A stretch of 64,000 nt of DNA from Conexibacter sp. (lineage in GTDB: Bacteria; Actinomycetota; Thermoleophilia; Solirubrobacterales; Solirubrobacteraceae), in contig JAOPZA010000112.1 in assembly GCA_025964325.1 (NCBI GenBank), forward strand, positions 1 to 64,000, written 5' to 3'. A model generated the notes under the pieces. The model was not told the origin of the DNA, did no database searches, and was given only the letters and a program-made list of their open reading frames with translations. Positions 19,202 to 28,809 of this stretch are shown piece after piece (the stretch's first letter is position 1; the number at the start of each line of letters is the position of its first letter). The translations under genes were made by a program, and so were the position numbers.

Positions 19202-20349
19202 CGGGCACGCACTCCTTCTTCGGATCGGGTCGAGGCGGCGTCGCCGAGCAGCGCGCGCGAGATCACGATCCGCTGGATCTCGCTCGTGCCCTCGTAGATC
19301 TCGGTCACCTTCGCGTCGCGGAAGTACCGCTCGGCGGGAGAGTCCTTCGTGTAGCCGTAGCCGCCGAGCACCTGGATCGCCTCGCCGGTCCAGTGACGTG
19401 CGACGCGCGAGGCGAACAGCTTCGCCTGAGCGCCTTCGACCGTGTGCGGCTTGCCGGCGTCCTTGAGCTGCGCGGCGCGCCACACGAGGGCGCGCCCCGC
19501 CTCGATCTCGGTCTGCATGTCGGCGAGCCGGTGCGCGATCGCCTGGAAGCCGGCGATCGGCCGTCCGAAGGCGTTGCGCTCCTTCGCGTAGCTCGAGGCG
19601 AGGTCGAGCGCGGCCTGCGCGATCCCGACCGACTGCGCCGCGATGCCGATGCGGCCGCCGTCGAGCGTCGAGAGCGCGATCCGCATGCCGGCGCCCGGCG
19701 GCCCGAGCCGCTCGGCCGGCGTGTCCTCGAACAGCAGGTCGGCGGTCGAGGACGAATGCTGCCCGAGCTTCTCCTCCTCGCGCGTGACGGCGAAGCCGGA
19801 GGCGCCGCGGCGCACGAGGAAGCCGGAGATGCGCTCCTCCTCGCGGGCGAAGACGTTGAACGTGTGCGCGTAGGACCCGTTCGTGATCCACTGCTTCGTG
19901 CCGCTCAGCGCGACCGCGTCGCCGTCGGCGAGGGCGCGCGTGCGCATCGCGCCGGCGTCGGATCCGGAGCCGGCCTCCGTCAACGCGAACGCGGCCAGCT
20001 CCTCGCCGCGCGCGAGCGGCGGGATCAGCCGCTCGACCTGCTCGGCAGTCCCGTGCGCGAGGATCGGCAGCTGACCGGCGCCGATGTGGACGGCGACGGT
20101 CGTGCCGAGTCCGGCGTCGGCGCGCGAGAGCTCCTCGAGCGCGAGGCAGTAGCTGAGGTAGTCGCTGCCGCCGCCACCGTGCGCCGAGGGGATGCAGATG
20201 CCCAGCAGCCCCAGCTCGCCGAGCTGGCGCAGGGTCTCGGCGGGAAAGCGGTGCTCGCGATCCCACGTCGCCGCATGCGGCGCGATCAGCTCGTCGGCGA
20301 CCTGCCGGGCCATCTGACGGATGGCATGTTGCTCGTCCGTGAGGGTCAT
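19198..20349 (-). CDS. Acyl-CoA dehydrogenase
   Basis: FALTEAGSGSDAGAMRTRA, QWITNGSYA, QVLGGYGYTKDSPAERYFRDAKVTEIYEGTSEIQ; AGGAGAG RBS. Confidence 0.93.
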   Translation of the reverse strand: MTLTDEQHAIRQMARQVADELIAPHAATWDREHRFPAETLRQLGELGLLGICIPSAHGGGGSDYLSYCLALEELSRADAGLGTTVAVHIGAGQLPILAHGTAEQVERLIPPLARGEELAAFALTEAGSGSDAGAMRTRALADGDAVALSGTKQWITNGSYAHTFNVFAREEERISGFLVRRGASGFAVTREEEKLGQHSSSTADLLFEDTPAERLGPPGAGMRIALSTLDGGRIGIAAQSVGIAQAALDLASSYAKERNAFGRPIAGFQAIAHRLADMQTEIEAGRALVWRAAQLKDAGKPHTVEGAQAKLFASRVARHWTGEAIQVLGGYGYTKDSPAERYFRDAKVTEIYEGTSEIQRIVISRALLGDAASTRSEEGVRAR

Positions 20350-20513
20350 CTCTCTCCTGGGCACGGTTGACGCCCGACTGGGAGCAAATCCGGATCCGGA
20401 CGCGGTTGCAACAATGATGTGCGATTCGTGCGTGCCTGGCATGAATCAAGCGCGTAAGCCACTCTCGTCGCAGACTTCTGGCGCCAGGCGGCGTCAGCCC
20501 GTAGGCTCACGCG

Positions 20514-20978
20514 ATGCGTGGAATCGAGCTCGACGAGATCGACCGCCAGATCCTCGACCTGCTGCGAGCGGACGCCCGGCGCACCGTGGCCGACATCGCC
20601 AGACGCGTCAGCTTGTCCGCCGCGCCGGTCAGACGCCGCATCGACCGGCTCGAGGCGATCGGCGTCATCACCGGCTACACCGTCGTCGTCGACGACGCCA
20701 AGCTCGGGCTCCATCTGGCGGCGTTCGTCGAGTTGAAGTTCGCCGGCAACGCGAGCATCGAGGAGATCTCGTCGGTGCTCGACACGCTCTCGGAGGTGCG
20801 CGCGCTGTTCATGACGGCGGGAGACCCCGACGCGCTCGTGTGGCTGTCCGTCGAGGATCTCTCCGACCTGCGGCGGATCGTCAGCCACCTGCGTCGCAGC
20901 AAGCAGGTCACGGGCACGAAGACGCTGATGGTGCTCGACACCTGGGCGCCCTCGCGCCCGCCGCACGCGTCGTCGTAG
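20514..20978 (+). CDS. Lrp/AsnC family regulator
   Basis: LDEIDRQILDLLRADARRTVADIARRVSLSAAPVRRRIDRLEAIGVITGYT. Confidence 0.93.
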   Translation: MRGIELDEIDRQILDLLRADARRTVADIARRVSLSAAPVRRRIDRLEAIGVITGYTVVVDDAKLGLHLAAFVELKFAGNASIEEISSVLDTLSEVRALFMTAGDPDALVWLSVEDLSDLRRIVSHLRRSKQVTGTKTLMVLDTWAPSRPPHASS

Positions 20979-20991
20979 CCGCACGCGTCGA

Positions 20992-21675
20992 TCAGATGTC
21001 GTCGTAGGTGCTGACTTCGGCGCCGATCGCGTCGTCGCGAGCCTCGGGCCACACGGCGTTCGGGCGCTCCGCCTGCATCCAGTAGTCGCTGTGGTGGCGC
21101 TCGAACAGCTCGGCGCCGAGTCTGCGCGCGGCGTCGAGCGGTCGGTCGGGGTCGTAGCGGACCTCGCCGCGCTTGTTGCCGATGCCGTTGACGACGCCCA
21201 CGAACGGGCTTCTCAGGTAGCGCGCGATCTCCTGCAGCTGGAACGTGACGCCGTGACCGGCCGCGGGATAGCGCTCCTCCGAGGCGAGCAGCAGCGCGAT
21301 CCGCTTGCCGAGCAACGCGGGCACGACCTCGTCGCGCCGCGGGTAGCTGGCCGCGATGTAGCAGGTGAGGCGATCGAAGTAGTTCTTCAGGCTCGCCGCC
21401 ATCCCGTACCAGTACAGCGGCGTGGCGTACACGGTCGCGTCGGCCGGGACAACGAGCTCGTGCACGAGCGTGGCGAAGTCGTCCTCGATCGAGCAGGTCC
21501 CGTCTGGCCGGCGGCACGTGCGGCAGTCGCGCAGCGTCTCGGTCATCGCGGTGCCCAGCTCGACGATGTCGGCCTCGTGTCCGGCCTCGCGCGCGCCGTC
21601 CGCCAGCGCCAGCGACATCGCCATCGAATTGCCATCGGGGCGGGGGCTGGCGCACAGGACGACGATCCGGCTCAT
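20992..21675 (-). CDS. NAD(P)H-dependent FMN reductase / flavodoxin-like
   Basis: ASPRPDGNSMAMSLALADG, PLYWYGMAASLKNYFDRL. Confidence 0.88.
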   Translation of the reverse strand: MSRIVVLCASPRPDGNSMAMSLALADGAREAGHEADIVELGTAMTETLRDCRTCRRPDGTCSIEDDFATLVHELVVPADATVYATPLYWYGMAASLKNYFDRLTCYIAASYPRRDEVVPALLGKRIALLLASEERYPAAGHGVTFQLQEIARYLRSPFVGVVNGIGNKRGEVRYDPDRPLDAARRLGAELFERHHSDYWMQAERPNAVWPEARDDAIGAEVSTYDDI

Positions 21676-22118
21676 GCCGAGGCTCCGGTCAGCGACGCGA
21701 CGGCGTACTCGAGGGAGACGACGCGCGACTCGTGGTAGTGGACGAGCTTCCAGCGGCCCTCGGTCGCGCGCAGGCCGAGCGAGCAGCGCACGATGCCGTC
21801 GAACGTTCTCTCGACGTCCCTGAGCTTGATGCTCGTCGTCAGCTTCTGCCAGACCATCGCAGCGTTGCCGATGACCTGGACCGCGGTCTCGGCCGCGTCC
21901 CACTCCGGCACCGCCTCGACGTGTCCGGGGACCCACGCCCAGTAGTCGACGAGCGCTCTGATCGTCGTCATCGGCTGCTCGAGCTCCTCGGGCTGGTAGA
22001 GCAGGTTGCCGTCGAAGCCCTCGTCCCACAGCTCCTTCGTGGCCGCGAAGTCGAGGCTCCGGATCGCGCTCAGCCATGCGTCGCAGGTGGCGCGCACGTC
22101 CTGTTCGGCTGCAGTCAT
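21672..22118 (-). CDS. NTF2/SnoaL-like protein
   Basis: 148 aa with SnoaL-like layout; overlaps downstream flavin reductase start. Confidence 0.65.
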   Translation of the reverse strand: MTAAEQDVRATCDAWLSAIRSLDFAATKELWDEGFDGNLLYQPEELEQPMTTIRALVDYWAWVPGHVEAVPEWDAAETAVQVIGNAAMVWQKLTTSIKLRDVERTFDGIVRCSLGLRATEGRWKLVHYHESRVVSLEYAVASLTGASA

Positions 22119-22167
22119 CGCGTAGCTCCCGGTCGGTTCGTGTGTGGTGGCCTGGTAGCCGACGCCC

Positions 22168-23289
22168 TCAGGCGTCGAAGTCGAGCACGACGCGCCTGCT
22201 CGCCGGGTGCGCCTGACACGTCAGCGCGTAGCCGTCGGCGAGCTCCTCCGAGTCCAGCCCCGACGACCGTCTCATCCGGACCTCGCCCTCGACGACGAGC
22301 GCGCGGCAGGTCGAGCAGACGCCGTCTCTGCACGAGTACGGCGCCTCCGGCCGGTCGGGCAGGACCGCGTCGAGGATGCTCGGCCCGTTGGAGCTGAGCT
22401 CGAGCTCGGTGCGTCTTCCGTCGAGCACGACGGTGACGTCGCACGTGATCTCCGGCGCGTTCGGGTCGTCGCCGTCGTCCGCGTCGGAGACGGCGAACAG
22501 CTCGTGGTGGATGCGCCGCGGGCTGACGCTCAGCTCGGTCAGCGCGGCCCTCGCGCCGTTGACCAGGCCCTCGGGACCGCACAGCAGCCACTCGTGGAAT
22601 CTCCCGGCCGGCATCGTCGCGGTGAACAGCTCCCGCAGCGCCGCCTCGTCCAGCCGGCCAGCCGGCCGCCCGTCGGGCGACGGCTCGCGCGAGTAGACGT
22701 GGTGGATCGTGAGGCGGTCGCCATGACGCTCGCGCAGCGCGTCCAGCTCCGCTCCGAGCATCACGCTCGACGGGCGCCGGTTGACGTTGAGCAGCGTCAC
22801 GCGGCTGCGGCGCTCGACGGCGAGCACGGTCGCGATGTTCGACAGGATCGGCGTGATCCCGCTGCCACCCGCGACCGCGCCGTAGCGCTTGTCGTGCGCG
22901 GGGTTGACGTGGGCCGAGAAGCGGCCGTTCGGCGTCATCACGCCGAGCACCTGCCCGACTCGCAGCTCGGTTGTCGCCCACGTCGAGAAGCGCCCGCCCT
23001 CGACCCGCTTGACCGCCACGCGCAGCGGACCGGTGCCGGCCGGCGCGCAGATCGAGTAGGAGCGTCGCAGCTCCTCCTCACCGTCTCTGTGGATCAGGGT
23101 GACGTGCTGGCCCTGCGTGAACCAGTACTCGTTGCGCAACTCGTCGGGGACGTCGAAGGTGAGGCAGACGGCGTCGTCGGTCAGCCACCGCACGTCGGCG
23201 ACGCGCAGCTCGTGCACGCGAGGCGCGCGCCGCCCGCTCGCGGGTCGAGGGGGCGTCGCGCCTTGGAGGCGTCTGGGAAGTGGGGGCAC
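22168..23289 (-). CDS. Ferredoxin-NAD(P)H reductase fused to 2Fe-2S ferredoxin (PaaE-like oxygenase reductase)
   Basis: RRSYSICAP, VAGGSGITPILS, LLCGPEGLV, CRDGVCSTC plus distal C (ferredoxin). Confidence 0.9.
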   Translation of the reverse strand: MPPLPRRLQGATPPRPASGRRAPRVHELRVADVRWLTDDAVCLTFDVPDELRNEYWFTQGQHVTLIHRDGEEELRRSYSICAPAGTGPLRVAVKRVEGGRFSTWATTELRVGQVLGVMTPNGRFSAHVNPAHDKRYGAVAGGSGITPILSNIATVLAVERRSRVTLLNVNRRPSSVMLGAELDALRERHGDRLTIHHVYSREPSPDGRPAGRLDEAALRELFTATMPAGRFHEWLLCGPEGLVNGARAALTELSVSPRRIHHELFAVSDADDGDDPNAPEITCDVTVVLDGRRTELELSSNGPSILDAVLPDRPEAPYSCRDGVCSTCRALVVEGEVRMRRSSGLDSEELADGYALTCQAHPASRRVVLDFDA

Positions 23290-23328
23290 GCGGGACTCTG
23301 ACGGGGGCGGTGAGCGGGTGACTCGGGA

Positions 23329-23784
23329 CTAGCGGAGGTGCGGCACGTCCAGCTCGCCCTCCCCGTCGATGAACCCGTAGTTGCGGAACGCCTCCGTCGG
23401 CGGCATCGGCATCTCGATCTCCTGCGGCTGGTCCCACACCGGCGCTCTGATGACGCCGCTGCAACCCTCCCACTTGCCGGTGCCGCCGAGGTGGTGGTAG
23501 TTGCCGCCCTGATAGCCGGGGACGACCTCCCAGTCGACGCGGCCCCACAGCGCGTCGCCGTCCTCGTCCTGACCCTCGACGTGACCGAAGCCGCCGCTGA
23601 CCGCGCCGTCGGCGTTGACGTCGTCGACACCGGCGTATCTGACCTTGACGTGGACGGCGCGGCCGTTCTCGAACTCGTAGCGCGTGGCGATGTAGGCCCG
23701 GTAGGTCGCCCGCCACTGCCCGGCTCCGATCTGGACCGGCTTGTCCCAGTCCGCGGTGCCTCCGCCGATCATTCGAACTCTCAT
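23329..23784 (-). CDS. GTGKW-family small protein of unknown function (copy 2)
   Basis: MRVRMIGGGTADWDKPVQ...GGTGKWEGCSGVIRAPVW...NYGFIDGEGELDVP. Confidence 0.82.
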   Translation of the reverse strand: MRVRMIGGGTADWDKPVQIGAGQWRATYRAYIATRYEFENGRAVHVKVRYAGVDDVNADGAVSGGFGHVEGQDEDGDALWGRVDWEVVPGYQGGNYHHLGGTGKWEGCSGVIRAPVWDQPQEIEMPMPPTEAFRNYGFIDGEGELDVPHLR

Positions 23785-23862
23785 CGGTCTCCCTCGCTCG
23801 TGTGGACGGCGCCGGGCGGACCCCGGTGCACGTAGCTCACACCAGAGGCGGCGGCCCCCGCT

Positions 23863-23880
23863 ATTGGCCGTTAGGCCCAT
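23863..23880 (+). promoter_or_regulatory. Candidate operator S1: ATTGGC-CGTTAG-GCCCAT
   Basis: 18-bp motif 79 bp upstream of GTGKW copy 2. Confidence 0.5.
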
Positions 23881-23912
23881 CTTGTGCGATGCGCTGCGCG
23901 CCTCGCCGGCGG

Positions 23913-24917
23913 CTACGCGCTGCTCTGGCCCGCGTGGCGCGGGAGCAGGAGGCCTTCGACGACGGCTCTGCCGACGGCGGCGGCGCGGGAGGCGACGCCG
24001 AGCTTCTCGAGTATGTGCTCGACGTGGGCGCGGACGGTGCGGGTCGTGACCCAGAGCTGTGCGGCGATCTCGCTGTTCGAGGCCCCGTCGACGAGGCTCG
24101 TGAGCACTTCCAGCTCGCGTCTGGTGAGCCCGTAGGGGCTCTCCAGCTCGCGGTAGCCGAGCACGGCGACGCCGTCGCCGCAGCGGAACGCGCGGCAGCC
24201 GTACCAGCCGCCCTCCGCGCGCGGCCACAGGAAGGCGACGCTGTTGCGTCTGCCACTCAGCACGTGCTCGACCATCTGCCGCGCCGGCGCGCTGGCGTCG
24301 ACCAGCGCGGGCGCCGGCGCGCCGCGCAGCTGGACGAGCGTCCCGCCTTTCACGAGCGCGACGGCGTTGTAGGCGTCGCCGAGCGTCGAGGCGAGCACGT
24401 GCGCGGACTGCAGCGGGTCGACCATGTTGGCGAGCGCCTCGGAGAGGTGGCCGATCAGCGCGCAGGCGTCGTCCGAGGGCGACGCCTCCTCCGCCCACGA
24501 GAGCATCACGAAGCCGGCGTCGCGCCCGTCCGGGGTGATCAGCGCGCTCAGCAGGCCCTCGTAGAGCCCCGCCTGACGACCGGCCATGATCCCCTGCAGC
24601 GACATCGGGTCGATCGGCAGGTCGCGCTCGCGCACCGGCCAACCGGTCCGCGGCAGGCCGAAGGGCTCGATGCACTCGGCGTACCACTCGGGGCCGACGA
24701 GATAGTCGGCGAACGCGTCGGGGTAGCCGCGCGTGACGAGGGCACGCGGCTCACCGGTCGCGGGATCGACCGACGAGACGATCCCGGCGTCGAAGGGGAA
24801 CACCAGCCGCAGCTGGTCGAGGACCTCCTCGGTACGGTCGCGAACGGGGGCGCCCGACGCCGCGATCCCTGCGATGCGGGACATCACGTCGAGCCAATTC
24901 GGCGACCGTAGACTCAC
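23913..24917 (-). CDS. LuxR-family regulator with GAF-like N-terminus (copy 1)
   Basis: LTRRELEVLTSLVDGASNSEIAAQLWVTTRTVRAHVEHILEKLGV; start approximate. Confidence 0.85.
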   Translation of the reverse strand: MSLRSPNWLDVMSRIAGIAASGAPVRDRTEEVLDQLRLVFPFDAGIVSSVDPATGEPRALVTRGYPDAFADYLVGPEWYAECIEPFGLPRTGWPVRERDLPIDPMSLQGIMAGRQAGLYEGLLSALITPDGRDAGFVMLSWAEEASPSDDACALIGHLSEALANMVDPLQSAHVLASTLGDAYNAVALVKGGTLVQLRGAPAPALVDASAPARQMVEHVLSGRRNSVAFLWPRAEGGWYGCRAFRCGDGVAVLGYRELESPYGLTRRELEVLTSLVDGASNSEIAAQLWVTTRTVRAHVEHILEKLGVASRAAAVGRAVVEGLLLPRHAGQSSA

Positions 24918-24985
24918 CTGCGGCTCCACTCTCCTCGCGTGCTTGGCGTCGCGCCGTTCACAAAACGTACTCTGTTGTGTGCCGA

Positions 24986-26053
24986 TCACATAGCCGCCGA
25001 GCTCGTTCCCGACCGGCGCCGGTGCAGGTAGGCCGCCAATCCGACGCCGAGGATCAATGCGATGCCGTTGACGTAGTTGGACACGTACGGCTGGGCCCCG
25101 GCGAGGTTCAACCCGTTGTTGAGGACGGCGAGGAAGAAGATCGCCACGAGCGCACCGCCGACGTTGTAGCGACCGGGCTTGACCGAGGCGGCCGACAGGA
25201 ACGCGGCCGCCAGCGCCGGCAGCGTGAAGCCGGCACCGACGTTCGGATCGGCGCCGCCGGCGCGCGCGACGTAGAGCACGCCGGCGGCGCCGGATAGCGC
25301 ACCGGCGGCGATGAACGTGACGCCGAGCACCAAGCGCGTGCGCATGCCGACGAGCGCGGCGGCGGCGCGGTTGGAGCCGAGCGCGTAGATCTGGCGGCCG
25401 AGTGGCGTGTGTGCGAGCAGGTAGTAGACGAGCAGCGCGACCGCCACCATCGCGTAGGCGACGCGCGGGATGCCGAACGTGTTGCCGGTGCCGAAGTCGG
25501 TGAACGCCTTCGGGATGTCGGCGACGACGGCCTGACCGCCGGTCTTCTGCGTCACGACGCCGTCGAGGATCGTCGCCATCCCGAGCGTCGCGATGACGCC
25601 GTTGACGCCCGCGCGGGTGACGAGGAGGCAGTTGACGACGCCGGCCGCCGTCCCGATCCCGACGCCGTACAGGATCGCGATCGGGACCGGCAACCCCCCT
25701 GACAGCGCGCTCGCCACGAGCACCGCCGCCAGCCCGGCGATCGCGCCGACCGAGAGATCGAACTCGTTGCAGACGAGCGGGATCAGCGCACCGAGCGCGA
25801 TGATCGCGGTGACGGCCTGGTTGGAGAAGAGGATCTGCAGGTTGGCGCTGCTGAGGAACGTGTCGCCGGTCTTGGACCAGACGCTGAAGAAGATCGCCGT
25901 CAGCACGAGCAGCACGAGCAGCGCGTTGGCCTCCATCAGCCGCAGCACGCGACCCGACGACGACGAGGACGACCTGCGGGGCGCGCGCGCGACCCCGGCG
26001 ATCGGTTCGGGGGCGGGCTCGGCGGCCTGCACCGGGGGCTCGAGGGAACTCAT
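24986..26053 (-). CDS. ABC transporter permease, ribose type (importer 2)
   Basis: NEFDLSVGAIAG, GSNRAAAALVG; very similar to importer 1 permease. Confidence 0.9.
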   Translation of the reverse strand: MSSLEPPVQAAEPAPEPIAGVARAPRRSSSSSSGRVLRLMEANALLVLLVLTAIFFSVWSKTGDTFLSSANLQILFSNQAVTAIIALGALIPLVCNEFDLSVGAIAGLAAVLVASALSGGLPVPIAILYGVGIGTAAGVVNCLLVTRAGVNGVIATLGMATILDGVVTQKTGGQAVVADIPKAFTDFGTGNTFGIPRVAYAMVAVALLVYYLLAHTPLGRQIYALGSNRAAAALVGMRTRLVLGVTFIAAGALSGAAGVLYVARAGGADPNVGAGFTLPALAAAFLSAASVKPGRYNVGGALVAIFFLAVLNNGLNLAGAQPYVSNYVNGIALILGVGLAAYLHRRRSGTSSAAM

Positions 26054-27594
26054 GCGTGGCGCTCCTGTCCGTACACGGCGGCATTCAACATGTCTTCGCG
26101 CAGCTGGTCGCGAGGAAGGTCGGCGACGACGCGGCCGTCGCGGACGACGATCGCCCGGTCGCACGCGGCGACGAGCTCCTCGAAGTCCGACGAGACGAGC
26201 AGCGCGGTGGCGCCGTCGTCGACCGCTCTGCGGATCAATCCGTGGATCTCCGCGCGCGCGCCGACGTCGACGCCCTGCGTCGCCTCGTCGAGCAGCAGCA
26301 CGCGCGGTCTGCGTTGCAGCCAACGCGCGAGGATCACCTTCTGCTGGTTGCCGCCCGACAGCGACGACAGCGGCGCCTCCTCGGACTCAGCGCGCACGAG
26401 GAAGGACGACATCAGAGCGCGCGCGCCGGCCTTCTCCTCGCGCCCGTCCATGCGGCCGAAGCGCGTGTAGGTCGGCAGCGTGGAGAGCGACAGGTTCTCG
26501 GCGATCGACAGGTCCGCGAACGCGGCATCGGCCGTGCGGTCCTCCGGCACGTAGGCGATCCCGGCGGCCATCGCCGCACGGCAGTCGCCCACGTCCGCCG
26601 GCTCACCGTCGATCCGCACGCCGCTCGGCGGCTCCTCGCCCATCCCGAACAGTCCGCGGAGCAGGGAGGTGCGGCCCGATCCCAGCACGCCGGCGACGCC
26701 GACGACCTCGCCGGCGCGCAGCTCGAGGCAGGCGCCGTCGCCGCCGAGGCCGTCGGCCTCGAGCACGAGCGCGCCCTGCTCGGCCGCGACGACGCGCTCG
26801 CTGGCGTCGGCCGCCCGCACGATCGCGGCGCCCGCGTCGCCCAGGATCAGCTCGACGAGCCGCTCGCGCGTGATCTCGGCGCGCCCGAGCGTGGCGACGA
26901 CCGCGCCGTCGCGGAGGACCGTCGCCTCGTCGGCGACGCGGATCACCTCGTCGAGGCGGTGCGTGACGTAGACGATCGTCTGGCCCGCGCGGGCGTAGCG
27001 CCCGAGCGCGCCGAGCAGCAACGCGACCTCGTGACGCGGCAGGCGCGCCGTCGGCTCGTCCAGCACGAGCACGCCGTCGTGCGCGTCCTCCTGGTCCTGC
27101 AGAGCGCGCGCGATCGCGACCATCATCTGGTTCGCCGAGCCGATCGAGCGCAGCTCGGCGTCCGGATCGGCGTCGATCTCGAAGCGCTCGAGCACCTTGG
27201 CCGCACGCTCGTGCAGCTTGGACCAGCGGACGCGGCCGCCGACCCCGGTCTCGAAGCCGCGCCCGAGCGCGAGGTTCTCCGCGACCGTCAGCTCGGGGAA
27301 CGTCGAGTCCTGCTGATGGACGAACTGCAGCCCCGCGGCCCGCGCACGGACCGCCGTCTGCGCGCGGGCGTCGTGCACGACGCCTCCGAGCTCGATCTCG
27401 CCGGCGTCGGCGGGAACGACGCCGGCGAGGACCTTGATGAGCGTCGACTTGCCGGAGCCGTTCCCGCCGAGCAGCGCGTGGATCGTGCCGCGCGACACCT
27501 CCAGGGAGGCGCCCCGCAGAGCCTGCGTGTTGCCGTACGCCTTGGCGATCCCGTGCAGACGCAGGGCGGCCATCGCCTCGTCTGGCGCGGCCAT
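26050..27594 (-). CDS. Sugar-type ABC ATPase (importer 2)
   Basis: GGNGSGKSTLIKVLAG, LSGGNQQKV; near-collinear with importer 1 ATPase. Confidence 0.93.
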   Translation of the reverse strand: MAAPDEAMAALRLHGIAKAYGNTQALRGASLEVSRGTIHALLGGNGSGKSTLIKVLAGVVPADAGEIELGGVVHDARAQTAVRARAAGLQFVHQQDSTFPELTVAENLALGRGFETGVGGRVRWSKLHERAAKVLERFEIDADPDAELRSIGSANQMMVAIARALQDQEDAHDGVLVLDEPTARLPRHEVALLLGALGRYARAGQTIVYVTHRLDEVIRVADEATVLRDGAVVATLGRAEITRERLVELILGDAGAAIVRAADASERVVAAEQGALVLEADGLGGDGACLELRAGEVVGVAGVLGSGRTSLLRGLFGMGEEPPSGVRIDGEPADVGDCRAAMAAGIAYVPEDRTADAAFADLSIAENLSLSTLPTYTRFGRMDGREEKAGARALMSSFLVRAESEEAPLSSLSGGNQQKVILARWLQRRPRVLLLDEATQGVDVGARAEIHGLIRRAVDDGATALLVSSDFEELVAACDRAIVVRDGRVVADLPRDQLREDMLNAAVYGQERHA

Positions 27595-27597
27595 CGC

Positions 27598-28773
27598 CTA
27601 GCCCTTCCAGGCCTTCGTGTACGCCGCCGCGAAATCGACCGGCGCCACCCATGCGCCGGAGGCGGGCATGTTGTGGTCGATGTCGAAGACCATCATGCCG
27701 ATGCCCGAGGGCTGCGGTCTCTGGCCCTCGAAGAGTCGGTTGAGCGCATCCATGCCGGCCCACCCCTCCCACGCCAGCGACGTGCTGTAGCCGGCGTTCT
27801 CCCCGGCATCCTTGCGCACGAGATCCATGTTCGGCGCAAGACCGCCGCCCGCCACGACGTTCAGCCGAGCTCTTCGGCCCGACGCCATCACCGCGGCCGC
27901 AGGACCCGACGTCATCGCTCCGTCGTAGGGGACCATCAGCACGTTGGCGTCCGGGTTCTTGAGGATCGCCTGCTGGGTCTTCTCCTGCAGTCTCGGGCCC
28001 AGCTCGGTGCCGTCGAACGTCACCGAGTCGACGATCTTGCAGCCGGCGCACGTCTTGATCGTGTCGGCGAAGCCGGCCTGGATCGCTCTCGTGGAGCCGA
28101 GGTCGTTCTCGAACAGGTTGATGACCTTGGCCTTGCCGTCGGTCTTGACGATGGCCCAGTCGGCCTCGGCCGCACCGGCGGCGTGGGCCCAGCTGAAGAA
28201 ATCGCCCTGCGAGTACTCGACGGTGCCGTCGAACAGCGCGGAGCTGCCGGCGCCGCAGTCTGCGGACTCTGCTCCGACGACCTGGACTCTCGCGGCTCTC
28301 GCCTCCTGCAGCGCGGCTCTCACCGACGCGCAGTCGATCGCGTACATGAAGATGCCGTCGGCCTTGGCGGCGATCGCCTGGCGCACCCCGTCGAGGTAGC
28401 GGGACGGCTGGAACTTGCCGTCGTAGACCGTCGTGTTCCAACCCAGCAGCCTGCCGGCGGCCTGGACGCCCTGGGCCACGAGCGCGCCCTCCGGCGCGGC
28501 GAGGCTGGTGTCGATCAGCCATACGTTCTTGCCCGCCTGCGGCTTGGGGCCGCTCGACGGTGGCGCTCTGAACGTGACGCCTCTGTAGAGCGCGTCGAGC
28601 CGCTGCTTGGCCTCCGCGACTCCCCCGCCGGTCGCCGACGCGGTCGTGCTGCTGCTGGCGACGGCCGTGGAGCTGCCGCTGCTGGTGCTGCTGCTGCTGC
28701 CGCACGCGGCAACGCCGATCGCCGTGGCGACCAGCGCGGCGACGACGACGCTGCGCTTCGGGATGTCACCCAT
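27598..28773 (-). CDS. Substrate-binding lipoprotein (importer 2)
   Basis: VAACGSSSSTSS lipobox/linker; aligns with importer 1 binding protein. Confidence 0.88.
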   Translation of the reverse strand: MGDIPKRSVVVAALVATAIGVAACGSSSSTSSGSSTAVASSSTTASATGGGVAEAKQRLDALYRGVTFRAPPSSGPKPQAGKNVWLIDTSLAAPEGALVAQGVQAAGRLLGWNTTVYDGKFQPSRYLDGVRQAIAAKADGIFMYAIDCASVRAALQEARAARVQVVGAESADCGAGSSALFDGTVEYSQGDFFSWAHAAGAAEADWAIVKTDGKAKVINLFENDLGSTRAIQAGFADTIKTCAGCKIVDSVTFDGTELGPRLQEKTQQAILKNPDANVLMVPYDGAMTSGPAAAVMASGRRARLNVVAGGGLAPNMDLVRKDAGENAGYSTSLAWEGWAGMDALNRLFEGQRPQPSGIGMMVFDIDHNMPASGAWVAPVDFAAAYTKAWKG

Positions 28774-28809
28774 CTGCAGTACCTCTTCCTGGTCCTGGGT
28801 TGCGCCGCT

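Noticed and set aside
15866-19297. 1143-aa plus-strand open frame
   Set aside because: Antisense shadow of the indolepyruvate oxidoreductase gene; no recognisable domain and biased composition.
20389-20400. TCCGGATCCGGA 12-bp palindrome between acyl-CoA dehydrogenase and Lrp genes
   Set aside because: Short and GC-rich; could be an Lrp site but no second copy found, so not reported as a feature.
24882-24905. GCCAATTCGGCGACC near LuxR copy 1 as a further ATTGGYC operator
   Set aside because: Only one half-site fits and it lies in the probable coding start of LuxR copy 1.
28626-28700. Repetitive GCTGCT/CTGCTG tract as a DNA repeat element
   Set aside because: It encodes the Ser/Ala/Thr-rich linker after the lipobox of the binding protein; ordinary for lipoproteins.
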